NCBI GenBank assembly: GCA_948470335.1 | Contig: CAOKOL010000035.1 | Coordinates: forward strand, 1-39,959 | Length of the DNA: 39,959 bases | DNA from: an uncultured Lachnospiraceae bacterium | Lineage (GTDB): Bacteria; Bacillota; Clostridia; Lachnospirales; Lachnospiraceae | Reading direction: 5' to 3' | Translations under genes and position numbers: made by a program | Notes under the pieces: generated by a model | What the model was told of the DNA's origin: nothing | Databases searched by the model: none | What the model saw: the letters and a program-made list of their open reading frames with translations, nothing else | Shown: one piece after another, positions 9,087 through 17,900 of the stretch | How positions within the stretch are numbered: the first letter of the stretch is position 1 | How the letters are laid out: every line of letters starts with the position of its first letter

Positions 9087-10667
9087 ATGAATAATTTAAA
9101 AGTTCTCGATGTAACATTGCGCGATGGAGGATGTGTAAATGACTTTAATTTCGGGCAAATATACATGGAAAAAATTCTTGCAGCACAAGAAGCATCTGGG
9201 GTAGATATCATAGAGATGGGATATATTGATGAGAATAAAGGGTCAAAGTCCGGACGCACTCAGTATATTGATGAGACGGTTATTCCACAATGTATTCTAA
9301 AAAATAAAAAACCTGGAGTAACGTATGTTGCAATGATAGATTATGGAAAATTTGATATAGATAAGATTCATTTCAAAGCAGAGAATGGGATTGACGGCAT
9401 AAGAATGGCATTCCATAAAAAGAATTTTCTGGATATAATACCATTAGGGCGGAAACTGATTGATAAGGGGTATAAATTTTATATACAGCCCATGATTACA
9501 CTTAGATATTCCGATGCAGAATTGCTGGAATTAATTGAAGTGGTTAATAAAGAGCTTCCGGAAGCATCCGGTTTCTATATTGTTGACAGTTTTGGCGAAA
9601 TGAGGCCAAATGATATGAGCAGAATGTTAAATATTATAGATCATAATTTGATCCCGACAATGGCGCTCGGTTTTCATTCTCATAATAATCTTCAACTGTC
9701 ATATTCGAATGTAATGTCCATGCTTCAATTTCCAACTGTGCGTGATTTAATGTTAGATTGTTCAATTATGGGAATGGGAAAGGGAGCAGGTAATTTAAAC
9801 ACAGAAATACTTATTGAGCATCTGAACTTATTTTATGGAAAAAAATATAAAGTAGCTCCTTTACTGGAAGTGATTGACAAAGTAATAAATCAGATTCATG
9901 ATGAGTTTTATTGGGGATATGCACCTGAGTATTATCTATCTTCTGCGAATCATTGCACGCCATCATATGCGAGCTATTTTTACAATAAACATATGCTTCC
10001 TATTGATCAGGTGGGCGAGTTACTGGGATTGATTAGTGAAGAAAAAAAGATTTCATTTGATAAAAATTATGCAGAAGAATTATATAGGCAATACAACAAG
10101 GGTAAAACTGTTGATGACAGTGCGGTTGTAGATGAGCTAAAGCTGGAGTTTCATGATAAGAGAGTTTTACTTGTTGCGCCTGGTAAAAGTATATCAATAT
10201 ACCTGGATATGATAAAAGAACTTTTGGAGCAAAAAGATTTAATATCTATTGGATTGAACATGGATTTAGGATTTGACTATATCTTAACAACTCGTATTGA
10301 AATATTTGCGCAGGCAGTTTCCGATGGCAAAAAAATTATTGTGCCTTCTAATATAGCGAAGGGTGGACGAGGAAATGTCAGAGTTCTTGATTATAAAAAT
10401 TGGATTGAGGTAGATGACAGAACACATGATTCGTCTGCTGTAATTGCATTAAAGTTGTTACAGACATGTGGAGTTAAAAATGTTCTTATGGCAGGATTTG
10501 ATGGATTTTCAATAAACATTAACGAGAATTATTATGATTCTACAATGCGTCATCCTGTTAGTTTTGAACAAGCAGAGCGAAGGAATAAATATTATAGTAA
10601 TTTAATAGCAAGAACTGTTGAAACAGGAATAAATATAGAATTTATTACTCCATCTAAATATGAATAA
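9087..10667 (+). CDS. DRE-TIM (HMGL-like) aldolase fused to a DUF115/GT42-like domain
   Basis: A 526-residue two-domain protein. Residues 1 to about 330 are an HMG-CoA-lyase-like TIM barrel of the 4-hydroxy-2-oxovalerate aldolase type: LDVTLRDGG (7-15) holds the first metal ligand and catalytic arginine, IVDSFG (165-170) follows, LGFHSHNNLQL (194-204) gives the HxHNN metal site, and GMGKGAGNLNTE (229-240) is the glycine-rich family motif. Residues about 350-526 form a second, Rossmann-like domain: VLLVAPGKSIS (360-370) resembles the GNGPS loop of DUF115/GT42 proteins, and GVKNVLMAGFDGFS (462-475) resembles their 'GfkeifLlGcD' strand; H489 lies where GT42 enzymes carry a histidine. I infer a pyruvate-dependent aldol condensation making a sugar acid. 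The role of the fused domain is open. Confidence 0.78.
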   Translation: MNNLKVLDVTLRDGGCVNDFNFGQIYMEKILAAQEASGVDIIEMGYIDENKGSKSGRTQYIDETVIPQCILKNKKPGVTYVAMIDYGKFDIDKIHFKAENGIDGIRMAFHKKNFLDIIPLGRKLIDKGYKFYIQPMITLRYSDAELLELIEVVNKELPEASGFYIVDSFGEMRPNDMSRMLNIIDHNLIPTMALGFHSHNNLQLSYSNVMSMLQFPTVRDLMLDCSIMGMGKGAGNLNTEILIEHLNLFYGKKYKVAPLLEVIDKVINQIHDEFYWGYAPEYYLSSANHCTPSYASYFYNKHMLPIDQVGELLGLISEEKKISFDKNYAEELYRQYNKGKTVDDSAVVDELKLEFHDKRVLLVAPGKSISIYLDMIKELLEQKDLISIGLNMDLGFDYILTTRIEIFAQAVSDGKKIIVPSNIAKGGRGNVRVLDYKNWIEVDDRTHDSSAVIALKLLQTCGVKNVLMAGFDGFSININENYYDSTMRHPVSFEQAERRNKYYSNLIARTVETGINIEFITPSKYE

Positions 10668-10677
10668 GGATAAGCTA

Positions 10678-11136
10678 ATGGTTAAATATTTAATTATGGA
10701 TGTTGACGGAACTCTTACAGATGGGAAGATTTATATGTCACCATCCGGAGAGTCTATGAAAGCATTTAATATTAAAGATGGTTATGGCATTCATGATATA
10801 CTGATTCCTGCCGGAATTATTCCTATAATTATTACAGGAAAGAATTCAGACATTGTTTTTAATCGTTGTAAGGAATTGGGTATTGAAAGGATATTTCAAG
10901 GGGTAAGTGATAAAGTAAAAAGGTTAAAAAAAGTGACAGACGATCTGTCTATGGTGGCATATATCGGAGATGATAATAATGATCTTCCGTGTATGAAATT
11001 GATAAAGGAAGCAAATGGAATTGTTGGATGTCCTTTTGATGCTGTTGAAACAGTAAAGCAAATAGCAGATTTTGTGTCTACTCATAGAGGAGGTGATGGC
11101 GCTGTTCGAGATTTTATTGATTGGATTTGTGAATGA
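10678..11136 (+). CDS. KdsC-like HAD phosphatase
   Basis: A 152-residue HAD protein lacking a cap domain. I place the start at the ATG at 10678 because AAGGA ends seven bases before it; an upstream ATG at 10660 lacks an SD. The order is that of KDO-8-phosphate phosphatase: LIMDVDGTLTDGKIY carries both catalytic aspartates, then KAFNIKDGYGI, then PIIITGKNS for motif II, and VAYIGDDNNDLPCM for motif IV. KdsC-type enzymes dephosphorylate 3-deoxy-ulosonate 8- or 9-phosphates, and relatives work in KDN and sialic acid pathways. Here it sits next to an aldolase and a CMP-transferase, giving the expected three-step order of condensation, dephosphorylation and activation. It is the last gene of the AT-rich stretch. 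Confidence 0.85.
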   Translation: MVKYLIMDVDGTLTDGKIYMSPSGESMKAFNIKDGYGIHDILIPAGIIPIIITGKNSDIVFNRCKELGIERIFQGVSDKVKRLKKVTDDLSMVAYIGDDNNDLPCMKLIKEANGIVGCPFDAVETVKQIADFVSTHRGGDGAVRDFIDWICE

Positions 11137-11204
11137 TATTTTAAATTCTATGAACTCTGTCATAATTATTGAATCATAAATACCTTTAAAAAGGCGGTGA
11201 AACA

Positions 11205-12440
11205 TTGAACATCCTGATAACAGGCAGCGCAGGCTTCGTAGGCCGGAACCTGGCTGAAAATCTGAAAAATATCCGGGACGGAAAAAACCGTACACGCCCC
11301 GGCCTTACAATCGGAGAAATTTACGAATATGATATGGACTCGGATGCGTCCATGCTGGACGAATATTGCAGAACCTGCGATTTTGTCTTTAACCTAGCAG
11401 GCGTGAACCGCCCAAAAGACCGGTCGGAATTTATGGCCGGAAACTTTGGATTTGCAAACCGTCTTCTGGACAGTCTGAAAGCCGGCGGCAACACCTGCCC
11501 GGTGATGCTGGCAAGTTCCACACAGGCGTCCCTTACCGGCCGCTTTGCCCATTCGGAATATGGGCGGTCGAAGCTGGAAGGGGAGCGCCTGTTTTTTGAT
11601 TACGCAAAAGAAACCGGGGCCAGGGTTCTGGTCTATCGTTTTCCAAACCTGTTTGGAAAATGGTGCCGTCCAAATTACAATTCCGCGGTTGCCACCTTCT
11701 GTCATGCCACAGCCAATGACAAGCCGTATACGATCAATGACCGTAACACGGAGCTGGAGCTGCTTTATATCGATGATCTGGTGGAAGAACTGATGGATGC
11801 GCTGGAAGGGCGGGAGCACCACTGCGGGTATTATAGTACGGAACCAGACTTGAAACCCATACCGGATTCCCAGGGGATGTATTGTTATGTGCCGACGATT
11901 CACCATGCGGCGCTGGGAGAAATTGCGGACCTGCTGGAGTCTTTCAAGCAAACACAAAACACGCTGCTGCTGCCGGAACTGCCGGCGGATTCTTTTGTGA
12001 AGAAGCTTTACAGCACCTGGCTGTCTTATCTGCCGGAAGAAAAAATCGCTTATGGCCTTCACTCCAGCACAGATGAGCGAGGCAGCTTTACAGAGCTGAT
12101 TAAAACCATAAACTGCGGCCAGGTTTCAGTCAATATCGCAAAGCCGGGCGTTACGAAAGGGCAGCACTGGCACAATTCCAAGTGGGAAATCTTTATTGTG
12201 GTATCGGGCCGCGGACTGATTCAGGAACGAAAAATCGGAACCAACCCGTTAACCGGCAGACCGTATCCGGTCCGTTCCTTTGAAGTGTCAGGAGAACGGA
12301 TACAGGCTGTCAGAATGCTGCCGGGATATACCCATAATATCGTTAATCTCAGCGCTGATAAAGATCTGGTTACGGTAATGTGGGCTAACGAGCCTTTTGA
12401 TCCGGAGCATCCGGATACGTTTTATGAAATGGTCGAATAA
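11205..12440 (+). CDS. capF: CapF-type bifunctional reductase/epimerase (FnlB/WbjC)
   Basis: A 411-residue protein with a TTG start preceded by AAGGCGGTG. The N-terminal SDR domain shows ILITGSAGFVGRNLAENL (about residues 3-20) and the SEYGRSKLEGE segment with the YxxxK pair (about 116-126). The last 120 residues are a cupin: GQHWHNSKWEIFIVVSGRG gives the metal-binding histidines and glutamate. CapF acts on the keto sugar made by CapE, the cupin doing epimerisation and the SDR part the C4 reduction, to give UDP-2-acetamido-2,6-dideoxy-L-talose. Staphylococcal CapF is about 370 residues, so this is slightly longer. GC content rises sharply here compared with everything upstream, so capE and capF differ in base composition although they serve one pathway. 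Confidence 0.88.
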   Translation: MNILITGSAGFVGRNLAENLKNIRDGKNRTRPGLTIGEIYEYDMDSDASMLDEYCRTCDFVFNLAGVNRPKDRSEFMAGNFGFANRLLDSLKAGGNTCPVMLASSTQASLTGRFAHSEYGRSKLEGERLFFDYAKETGARVLVYRFPNLFGKWCRPNYNSAVATFCHATANDKPYTINDRNTELELLYIDDLVEELMDALEGREHHCGYYSTEPDLKPIPDSQGMYCYVPTIHHAALGEIADLLESFKQTQNTLLLPELPADSFVKKLYSTWLSYLPEEKIAYGLHSSTDERGSFTELIKTINCGQVSVNIAKPGVTKGQHWHNSKWEIFIVVSGRGLIQERKIGTNPLTGRPYPVRSFEVSGERIQAVRMLPGYTHNIVNLSADKDLVTVMWANEPFDPEHPDTFYEMVE

Positions 12441-12478
12441 AAAAGCTGACATTTAAGGTGTTTTCAGCAGGCAGAACA

Positions 12479-12530
12479 GGTGTGCCGATATGTTTGCGAA
12501 AAAGTAAACACATCGGTACGCCATTTTTTT
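12479..12530 (+). terminator. Terminator-like hairpin between capF and capG
   Basis: Positions 12479-12495 and 12506-12522 form a 17-base-pair stem with one mismatch and two G-U pairs around a 10-base loop, followed by seven Ts at 12524-12530. The shape is that of an intrinsic terminator, but it lies inside the capF-capG gap and ends only 17 bases before the capG start. It may attenuate transcription into capG. Confidence 0.65.
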
Positions 12531-12547
12531 ATGGAGAAAATGAAATA

Positions 12548-13747
12548 ATGAAAGATTATACAAATGTCACTTGGAAAGAATCTGGTAAACTGAAACTTCT
12601 GATTATCGTCGGCACCCGTCCCGAAATTATCCGGCTGGCGCCTACCATTACAAAGTGCCGCCGATATTTTGACACACTTCTGGCTCATACGGGACAGAAC
12701 TGGGACTACAGCCTGAACGACATATTTTTCAGAGATCTGCGTCTGGCACCGCCTAATGTTTATCTGAATGCCGTGGGAGACGACCTGGGCGCGACGATGG
12801 GGAATATCATTACCGCTTCCTACCGGCTGATGAACGTCCTTAAACCGGATGCTCTGTTAATTCTGGGCGATACCAACAGTTGTTTAAGTGCTATAAGTGC
12901 AAAACGTCTTCACATCCCTATTTTTCATTTGGAAGCCGGAAACCGGTGCAGGGACGAGTGTCTGCCGGAAGAAACAAACCGGAGAATCGTGGATATTATC
13001 TCCGATGTGAACCTGTGTTACTCCGAGCACGCCAGACGATGGTTAAAAGAGACAGGACTGCCGCCCGAAAGAACCTATGTGGTGGGTAGTCCCATGGCCG
13101 AGGTATTATCCGACAACTTTTCTGAAATTCAGACATCCGACATTCATGCCCGTCTGAGCTGTGAGACGGGCATAAAGATTGAGAAAAGCAGATATATTCT
13201 CTTATCGGCTCACCGAGAAGAAAATATTGACACGGAAAAAAATTTCCGTTCCCTGTTTCAGGCGGTTAATGCGCTGGCAAAAAAATATGATATGCCCATT
13301 TTATACTCCTGCCACCCCAGAAGCCGGAAACGTCTGGAAGCCAGCGGTTTTGAGCTGGACCACCGTGTTATCGCTCATGAGCCGCTGGGCTTCCATGATT
13401 ATAATTGTCTGCAGATAAACAGCTTCTGCACCGTTTCTGATTCCGGGACACTGCCGGAGGAAAGCGCTTATTACGGCGCTGTCGGCCGTTCTTTCCCTGC
13501 CGTTTGTATCCGAACGTCCACGGAACGTCCGGAGGCGATGGATAAGGGGAATTTTATCATATCGGGGATCACGTCCGCAGGACTTTTGCAGTCGGTAGAG
13601 TTGGCGGTGGAGATGAAGGAAGCCAAAGAGCCGGCGTCGCCGGTTCCGGACTACACAGACAGGAATTTCAGCGGCAAAGTGGTAAAGATCATCCAGTCTT
13701 ATACCCAGATCGTGAATCTGATGGTGTGGAGAAAAGAGGCAGATTGA
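12548..13747 (+). CDS. capG: UDP-N-acetyl sugar 2-epimerase CapG (FnlC/WbjD)
   Basis: A 399-residue non-hydrolysing UDP-GlcNAc 2-epimerase-type enzyme. I use the ATG at 12548: GGAG lies about 10 bases upstream, and the homologous part begins soon after with LLIIVGTRPEIIRLAPTI. Other landmarks are HTGQNWDYSLNDIFF, ALLILGDTNSCLSA, FHLEAGNRCRDECLPEETNR and ILLSAHREENID, followed by TVSDSGTLPEESAYYG, the nucleotide-binding segment of the family. In the CapE-CapF-CapG route this enzyme turns UDP-2-acetamido-2,6-dideoxy-L-talose into UDP-L-FucNAc, and the tandem with capF supports that over WecB-type ManNAc synthesis. It is convergent with the esterase gene, 16 bases apart. Confidence 0.86.
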   Translation: MKDYTNVTWKESGKLKLLIIVGTRPEIIRLAPTITKCRRYFDTLLAHTGQNWDYSLNDIFFRDLRLAPPNVYLNAVGDDLGATMGNIITASYRLMNVLKPDALLILGDTNSCLSAISAKRLHIPIFHLEAGNRCRDECLPEETNRRIVDIISDVNLCYSEHARRWLKETGLPPERTYVVGSPMAEVLSDNFSEIQTSDIHARLSCETGIKIEKSRYILLSAHREENIDTEKNFRSLFQAVNALAKKYDMPILYSCHPRSRKRLEASGFELDHRVIAHEPLGFHDYNCLQINSFCTVSDSGTLPEESAYYGAVGRSFPAVCIRTSTERPEAMDKGNFIISGITSAGLLQSVELAVEMKEAKEPASPVPDYTDRNFSGKVVKIIQSYTQIVNLMVWRKEAD

Positions 13748-13763
13748 AGTAATCAGACAAGTC

Positions 13764-14660
13764 TCACCGACACAAATCAAACACATACTCCGCAATCTGG
13801 TCCATGGCATCATAAGCATTTTTAAAGGGAGACATTTGAAATACATGCCACATCCCTCTGTAGGTATCCAGCCGGCATAAAACATTGGCCGCACACAGCC
13901 GCCGGCACAGCGTAAGCGAATCATCAAGCAGGACTTCATTGCGGCCGCACTGGATATAAACAGGGGGGAAGCCGGCGAAATCTCCGAACAGCGGGGAGAT
14001 CAGCGGATTTTTCAGATCCTGTCCGGCGGCATAATAGGAAATGGCTTTTTCCAGGTAGGTCTGGTTCAGCACCGGATCCACGTCAGCCTTGTTTTGATGG
14101 GATTTTCCGCTTAAAGTCAGATCCGCCCATGGGGACATAAGCGCCAGACCTCTTGGCAGAAGCCTTTCTTCATATTTTAATTTCAATGTAAGGGCCAGGG
14201 CAAGATTGCCGCCGGCAGAGTCTCCGGCTACAATAATATCCCGGCTGCCGTATCCCTGATACATCAGATAATCCCAGACGGTTTCGGCATCTTCGAGGGC
14301 CGCAGGCCAGGGATGTTCCGGCGCCAGCCTATAGTTAAAACTCAGCACATCCATGGAGGTGGACATGGCCAGCTTCGTAGTCAGCGTTCGGGCATACTGA
14401 AGACTGCCGGTAAAATAGCCGCCGCCGTGACAGTAAAGAATAATGTATTTTTTCATATGCCGCCGGTTGACGCTGACCCATTCTGCCGGGATGGTGTCGA
14501 TGGTAAAGCTCTGATAAAGCACATGTTTTTCCATACCGAAAAGTTTTCCCAGATTTTCCTGAGAATGCCGGTATTTTTCCAGATCATCTCGCTCGATCAT
14601 CGTGTGAACCGCCCTGATTGCTTTCATCAGCCGTTCGTTTTTCAAATCTTTTTCCGCCAT
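13764..14660 (-). CDS. Alpha/beta-hydrolase esterase, HSL family
   Basis: A 298-residue protein of normal length for acetyl-esterases of the hormone-sensitive-lipase family. The oxyanion-hole motif HGGG is at residues 78-81, the nucleophile elbow GDSAGG at 146-151 with Ser148, the likely acid residue in NEVLLDDS (about 246), and the catalytic histidine in WHVFQ (His272). NYRLAPEHPWPAALED (109-124) is another family signature. No signal peptide is visible, so it is cytoplasmic, and its substrate is probably a small acyl ester. It lies on the opposite strand from capG. It is not obviously part of the polysaccharide operon, though deacetylation of sugars cannot be excluded. GC content is like the rest of the chromosome to its right. 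Confidence 0.88.
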   Translation of the reverse strand: MAEKDLKNERLMKAIRAVHTMIERDDLEKYRHSQENLGKLFGMEKHVLYQSFTIDTIPAEWVSVNRRHMKKYIILYCHGGGYFTGSLQYARTLTTKLAMSTSMDVLSFNYRLAPEHPWPAALEDAETVWDYLMYQGYGSRDIIVAGDSAGGNLALALTLKLKYEERLLPRGLALMSPWADLTLSGKSHQNKADVDPVLNQTYLEKAISYYAAGQDLKNPLISPLFGDFAGFPPVYIQCGRNEVLLDDSLTLCRRLCAANVLCRLDTYRGMWHVFQMSPFKNAYDAMDQIAEYVFDLCR

Positions 14661-14696
14661 AATAATTCTTTCTCCGATTCTGCCGGTCAGTGCGTT

Positions 14697-14748
14697 TTTT
14701 CCCTATGGGGATTCAGGTGTCAGAAGGTCTGAGAGTCCTATGGGAAAA
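14697..14748. other. Nested inverted repeat in the gap upstream of the esterase
   Basis: TTTTCCC (14697-14703) pairs with GGGAAAA (14742-14748); inside it GGATTC pairs with GAGTCC, and TCAG with CTGA. The three helices nest, which suggests a folded RNA. No T-run follows on either strand, so it does not look like a simple terminator. It would lie in the 5' leader of the esterase on the - strand. The remaining bases of the 14661-14883 gap show nothing clear. Confidence 0.4.
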
Positions 14749-14883
14749 TGCCGGATTTCTATAATATCATAACAGAAGATTTATGAAAATGCCACCATTT
14801 TTGCAGAAGTCCCTTTCGTCGGATTTTTTCGTCTTTTCCGCTATCCGGGAATCCCCAAACCATGAAATCCCAAATGATTTTAG

Positions 14884-14912
14884 TTGTCAGAAGTTCTGTC
14901 AGCGTTTATAAT
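14884..14912 (+). promoter_or_regulatory. Sigma-A type promoter for the large exported protein
   Basis: TTGTCA at 14884-14889 and TATAAT at 14907-14912 are separated by exactly 17 bases. They lie 32 bases before the GTG start at 14945, which has AGGAGGA as its ribosome binding site. Confidence 0.75.
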
Positions 14913-14944
14913 AAATAAAACAGCGAAACAAACAGGAGGAGACA

Positions 14945-17900
14945 GTGAAAAAAAGAATTGTCAGAATGAAAACAGTCAGGGCAGCCGCATGTATATTGGC
15001 TGCAATGTTGATGATAGGTTCTGCGGATTTCAGTGTGTTTGCGGACAGAGAAAGCGACGCCGCCCAGGAGTCTTCCGGAGAGAACACAGACGGAGAAAAC
15101 AGCGGAGAAGACAATCAGGAGGAATCCGGCGAACAAAATTCCGATACCCCCGAACAGGATGAAAACGGAGAGGCGGAAACGACAGATGAAACAGAGGAAG
15201 AAACGGAAGAGGCGTCCCCGGAACCAGAGATGATTGAAGCAGATATGGGGGCGGTGGAGGTAACGCTTACCGCCGGAATCCGGGTCAAAGCGGATCAGAC
15301 CTTTCAGGTGCTGCTAAAGAGCAGGAACGATACGGAACGGGGCGAGCTGACGCTGGAGTCTCAGAGCGGAGGAACGCCGGCGACAGACCGGATCCGTTTT
15401 TCGGCGCTGTCCGAGGGCTCTTATCAGTTGGTGGTCGCCGGGGACGGATACATTACATATATTCAGGATCTCGAAGTGAAGAAACAGGGCGTCAGAGTTT
15501 CTCTGTATACCGGAAAGACGGCAGGCTTTTCGAAAGAAGCCCGGCCCGGTCTGCTGGTTTACGGAGATGTGAATGAGGACGGGCAGTTGAACGAAGCGGA
15601 TGCCGCCGAGATTGTCGCCGCCATAGAAGCAGGACAGGAGGGCGGAAGCTGCGATTTAAACAAAGATGGCAGGGTAGATCTGCTGGATCTGAATTACTTT
15701 ACGGAATTTTCGGAGAACTATCAGTGGCAGCAAGCCACGGTGGAAACCTTTATTCCCAGCGAATCGGTGATAAGCCGCACTGTGAACGATACCCAGGTAC
15801 AGGAGGGCAGTCTGGACAGCGCGCTGGACAAAGAAGGCCAGGCGGTGCTGGGAACGGTTTCCGGCAATGCGATTTCCGAGGAAAATCCGCTGGGAGTGGA
15901 GCTGGATTTTTCACGTACGCTTAAGACTGCAACAGTAGAGGAGATCCGTTTGGCATCTCCCGGGACAGGCAGTCAGAGTATTGATGCCGGAGCCGTGGAC
16001 GTTACATATGTCAAAAACGGCAGAACCAAAACAAAGCGGTTTCCCGTTGTCCGGACAGCCGGGGGCGAACTGCGGGCGGATTTCGGTGATCGGCTGGAGG
16101 TCAGAAAAGCCGTGGTATGGATTACGCAGGCCGCCGGCGGAACAGGCAGTCAGGCGGCGCTTACAGGCATTGAGTTTATCAGCAATAAAAACAGCCGGAT
16201 GCCGGAGCCGGAGCCGGCTGTGCCAAGCGGCATCTCCATAACGCCAAACGGCAGCTTTTTCACGGTTAGTTGGGAAAAGGGAGCCAATGTAACCGGCTAT
16301 GAGGTAAATGTTTCTTTCGGCGAGGCGGTGGAGAATTATAAAACCGGAGGAAACCGGCTGGAGGTTTATCAGTTTAACGGGGAAGCTTTAAAAGAAAACG
16401 AGGAGTATGAGGTACAGGTACAGGCAGTTAACGGCGCATGGAAAAGCGGCTATTCCCAGCCGGTGGCCATTGCCATGAAGCCCGGCCGTGTGCCGGAAGC
16501 ACCCGGACACGTATCTCTGGAAGCCGGAGTCGGCAGTCTCGCCGTGGCATGGAAGCCCTGTGAAGACGCGGACTCTTATAATCTCTTCTACAAATCGGCG
16601 TCAAACGATACATATGAGAAAAAAACTGGCATCCGGAACACGACCTATGAGCTGAAAGAACTGGCGGAAGGAGAACGGTATCAGGTTTATGTGACGGCGG
16701 TGAGCAGTATGGGCGAAAGCCAGCCGTCTCTGACATCCGCGGCCAGAACCATGTTGGAAGCCAGCGTCACCCTGCCCGAATACAACCTAATTAATCGTTC
16801 TGAGGGTACGGGGGAACCAAGCCGCCATATCTGGTCGGTCAGCATCGGCGAAGCCGCCGTAATGGCGGACAGTCCTCTGGATCAGGAGAAAGGCAGCGGC
16901 CTGGGATTATTTGACAACAGTCAGACCTCCCGTATGCGGTATGAAGGCCGTGATTTCGGCGTGTCGGCCTCTGCCGGACCGGACGAGGGGGTAACGGTCC
17001 GGCTGGATCAGGTGTATGAGGTCGGTATGATCGCATTTGTGCCTGCCGGGGATACGGCGCCTTATACGGATGCCAGAGTCTGGTACTGGGACGGGCAGAA
17101 CCAGAGGCATGAGGCGAAGCAGGTTACGTTGACGGAACAGGGGAAAGAAGGGGCCCATTATTATCTGATCCGGATGGATGGGGTGCGGACTTCCCGGCTT
17201 CAGATCGGCGTAAGCCGGGGCGCGGACGGCCCGGAGCATATATCCATATCGGAAATCAGGCTGTATACATATGACAGTATCGAACAGGATATAACAAATT
17301 TATTTGCCGACGCGCTGCATACGGAATTGAAAGCAGACGTGGACGAAGAGGACATTCAGGAGCTGCGTCAGCAGTTGGATACGGAAGATGCGGTCAGCGG
17401 CGTCTATTATCCCCGGCGGCAGGAGCTGCTGGATCAGTTGGATGAGGCGCAGGATATTCTGAACGGAGAAAAGCCGGAGGACATTATGGCAGTCAACCCT
17501 GTCATTTCCGCGGAATATGACAAAGAGCTTCAGGTAAAGGGACTGATCGGCTGGCAGCCGCTGGGCGTGACGGCGGCGGCAGGTGAAAGGCTGACGGTCT
17601 ATGTCAGCCATCCGGACATGGAACCGGGAGAGGAAGCAAAGTTACAGCTTTATTTTACGCAGCATCACGGAGAGCAGGAGGCGTACAGCCGGGCGCAGCC
17701 GCTGCGGATCGGCAGAAATGAAATTACGGTGCCGCAGATTTCTGACATTAACAAGGAAAAAGGCGGAGCTTTGTATATTCAGTATAACGGGAAGGATGAG
17801 AAGGATCAGTACCGGGTGCGGGTCAATGGGGGCGACAGATATCCTGTGCTGAATCTGTACCAGGTACCGGAAGAAGAACGGGAAAACCGTATTCGGACAT

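Noticed and set aside
11394..12062. 222-residue frame on the - strand across capF
   Set aside because: Antisense to a clear CapF protein; composition is arginine-rich, as expected from the shadow of a GC-rich gene.
13301..13939. 212-residue frame on the - strand spanning capG and the esterase end
   Set aside because: It overlaps two well-supported genes and shows no domain.
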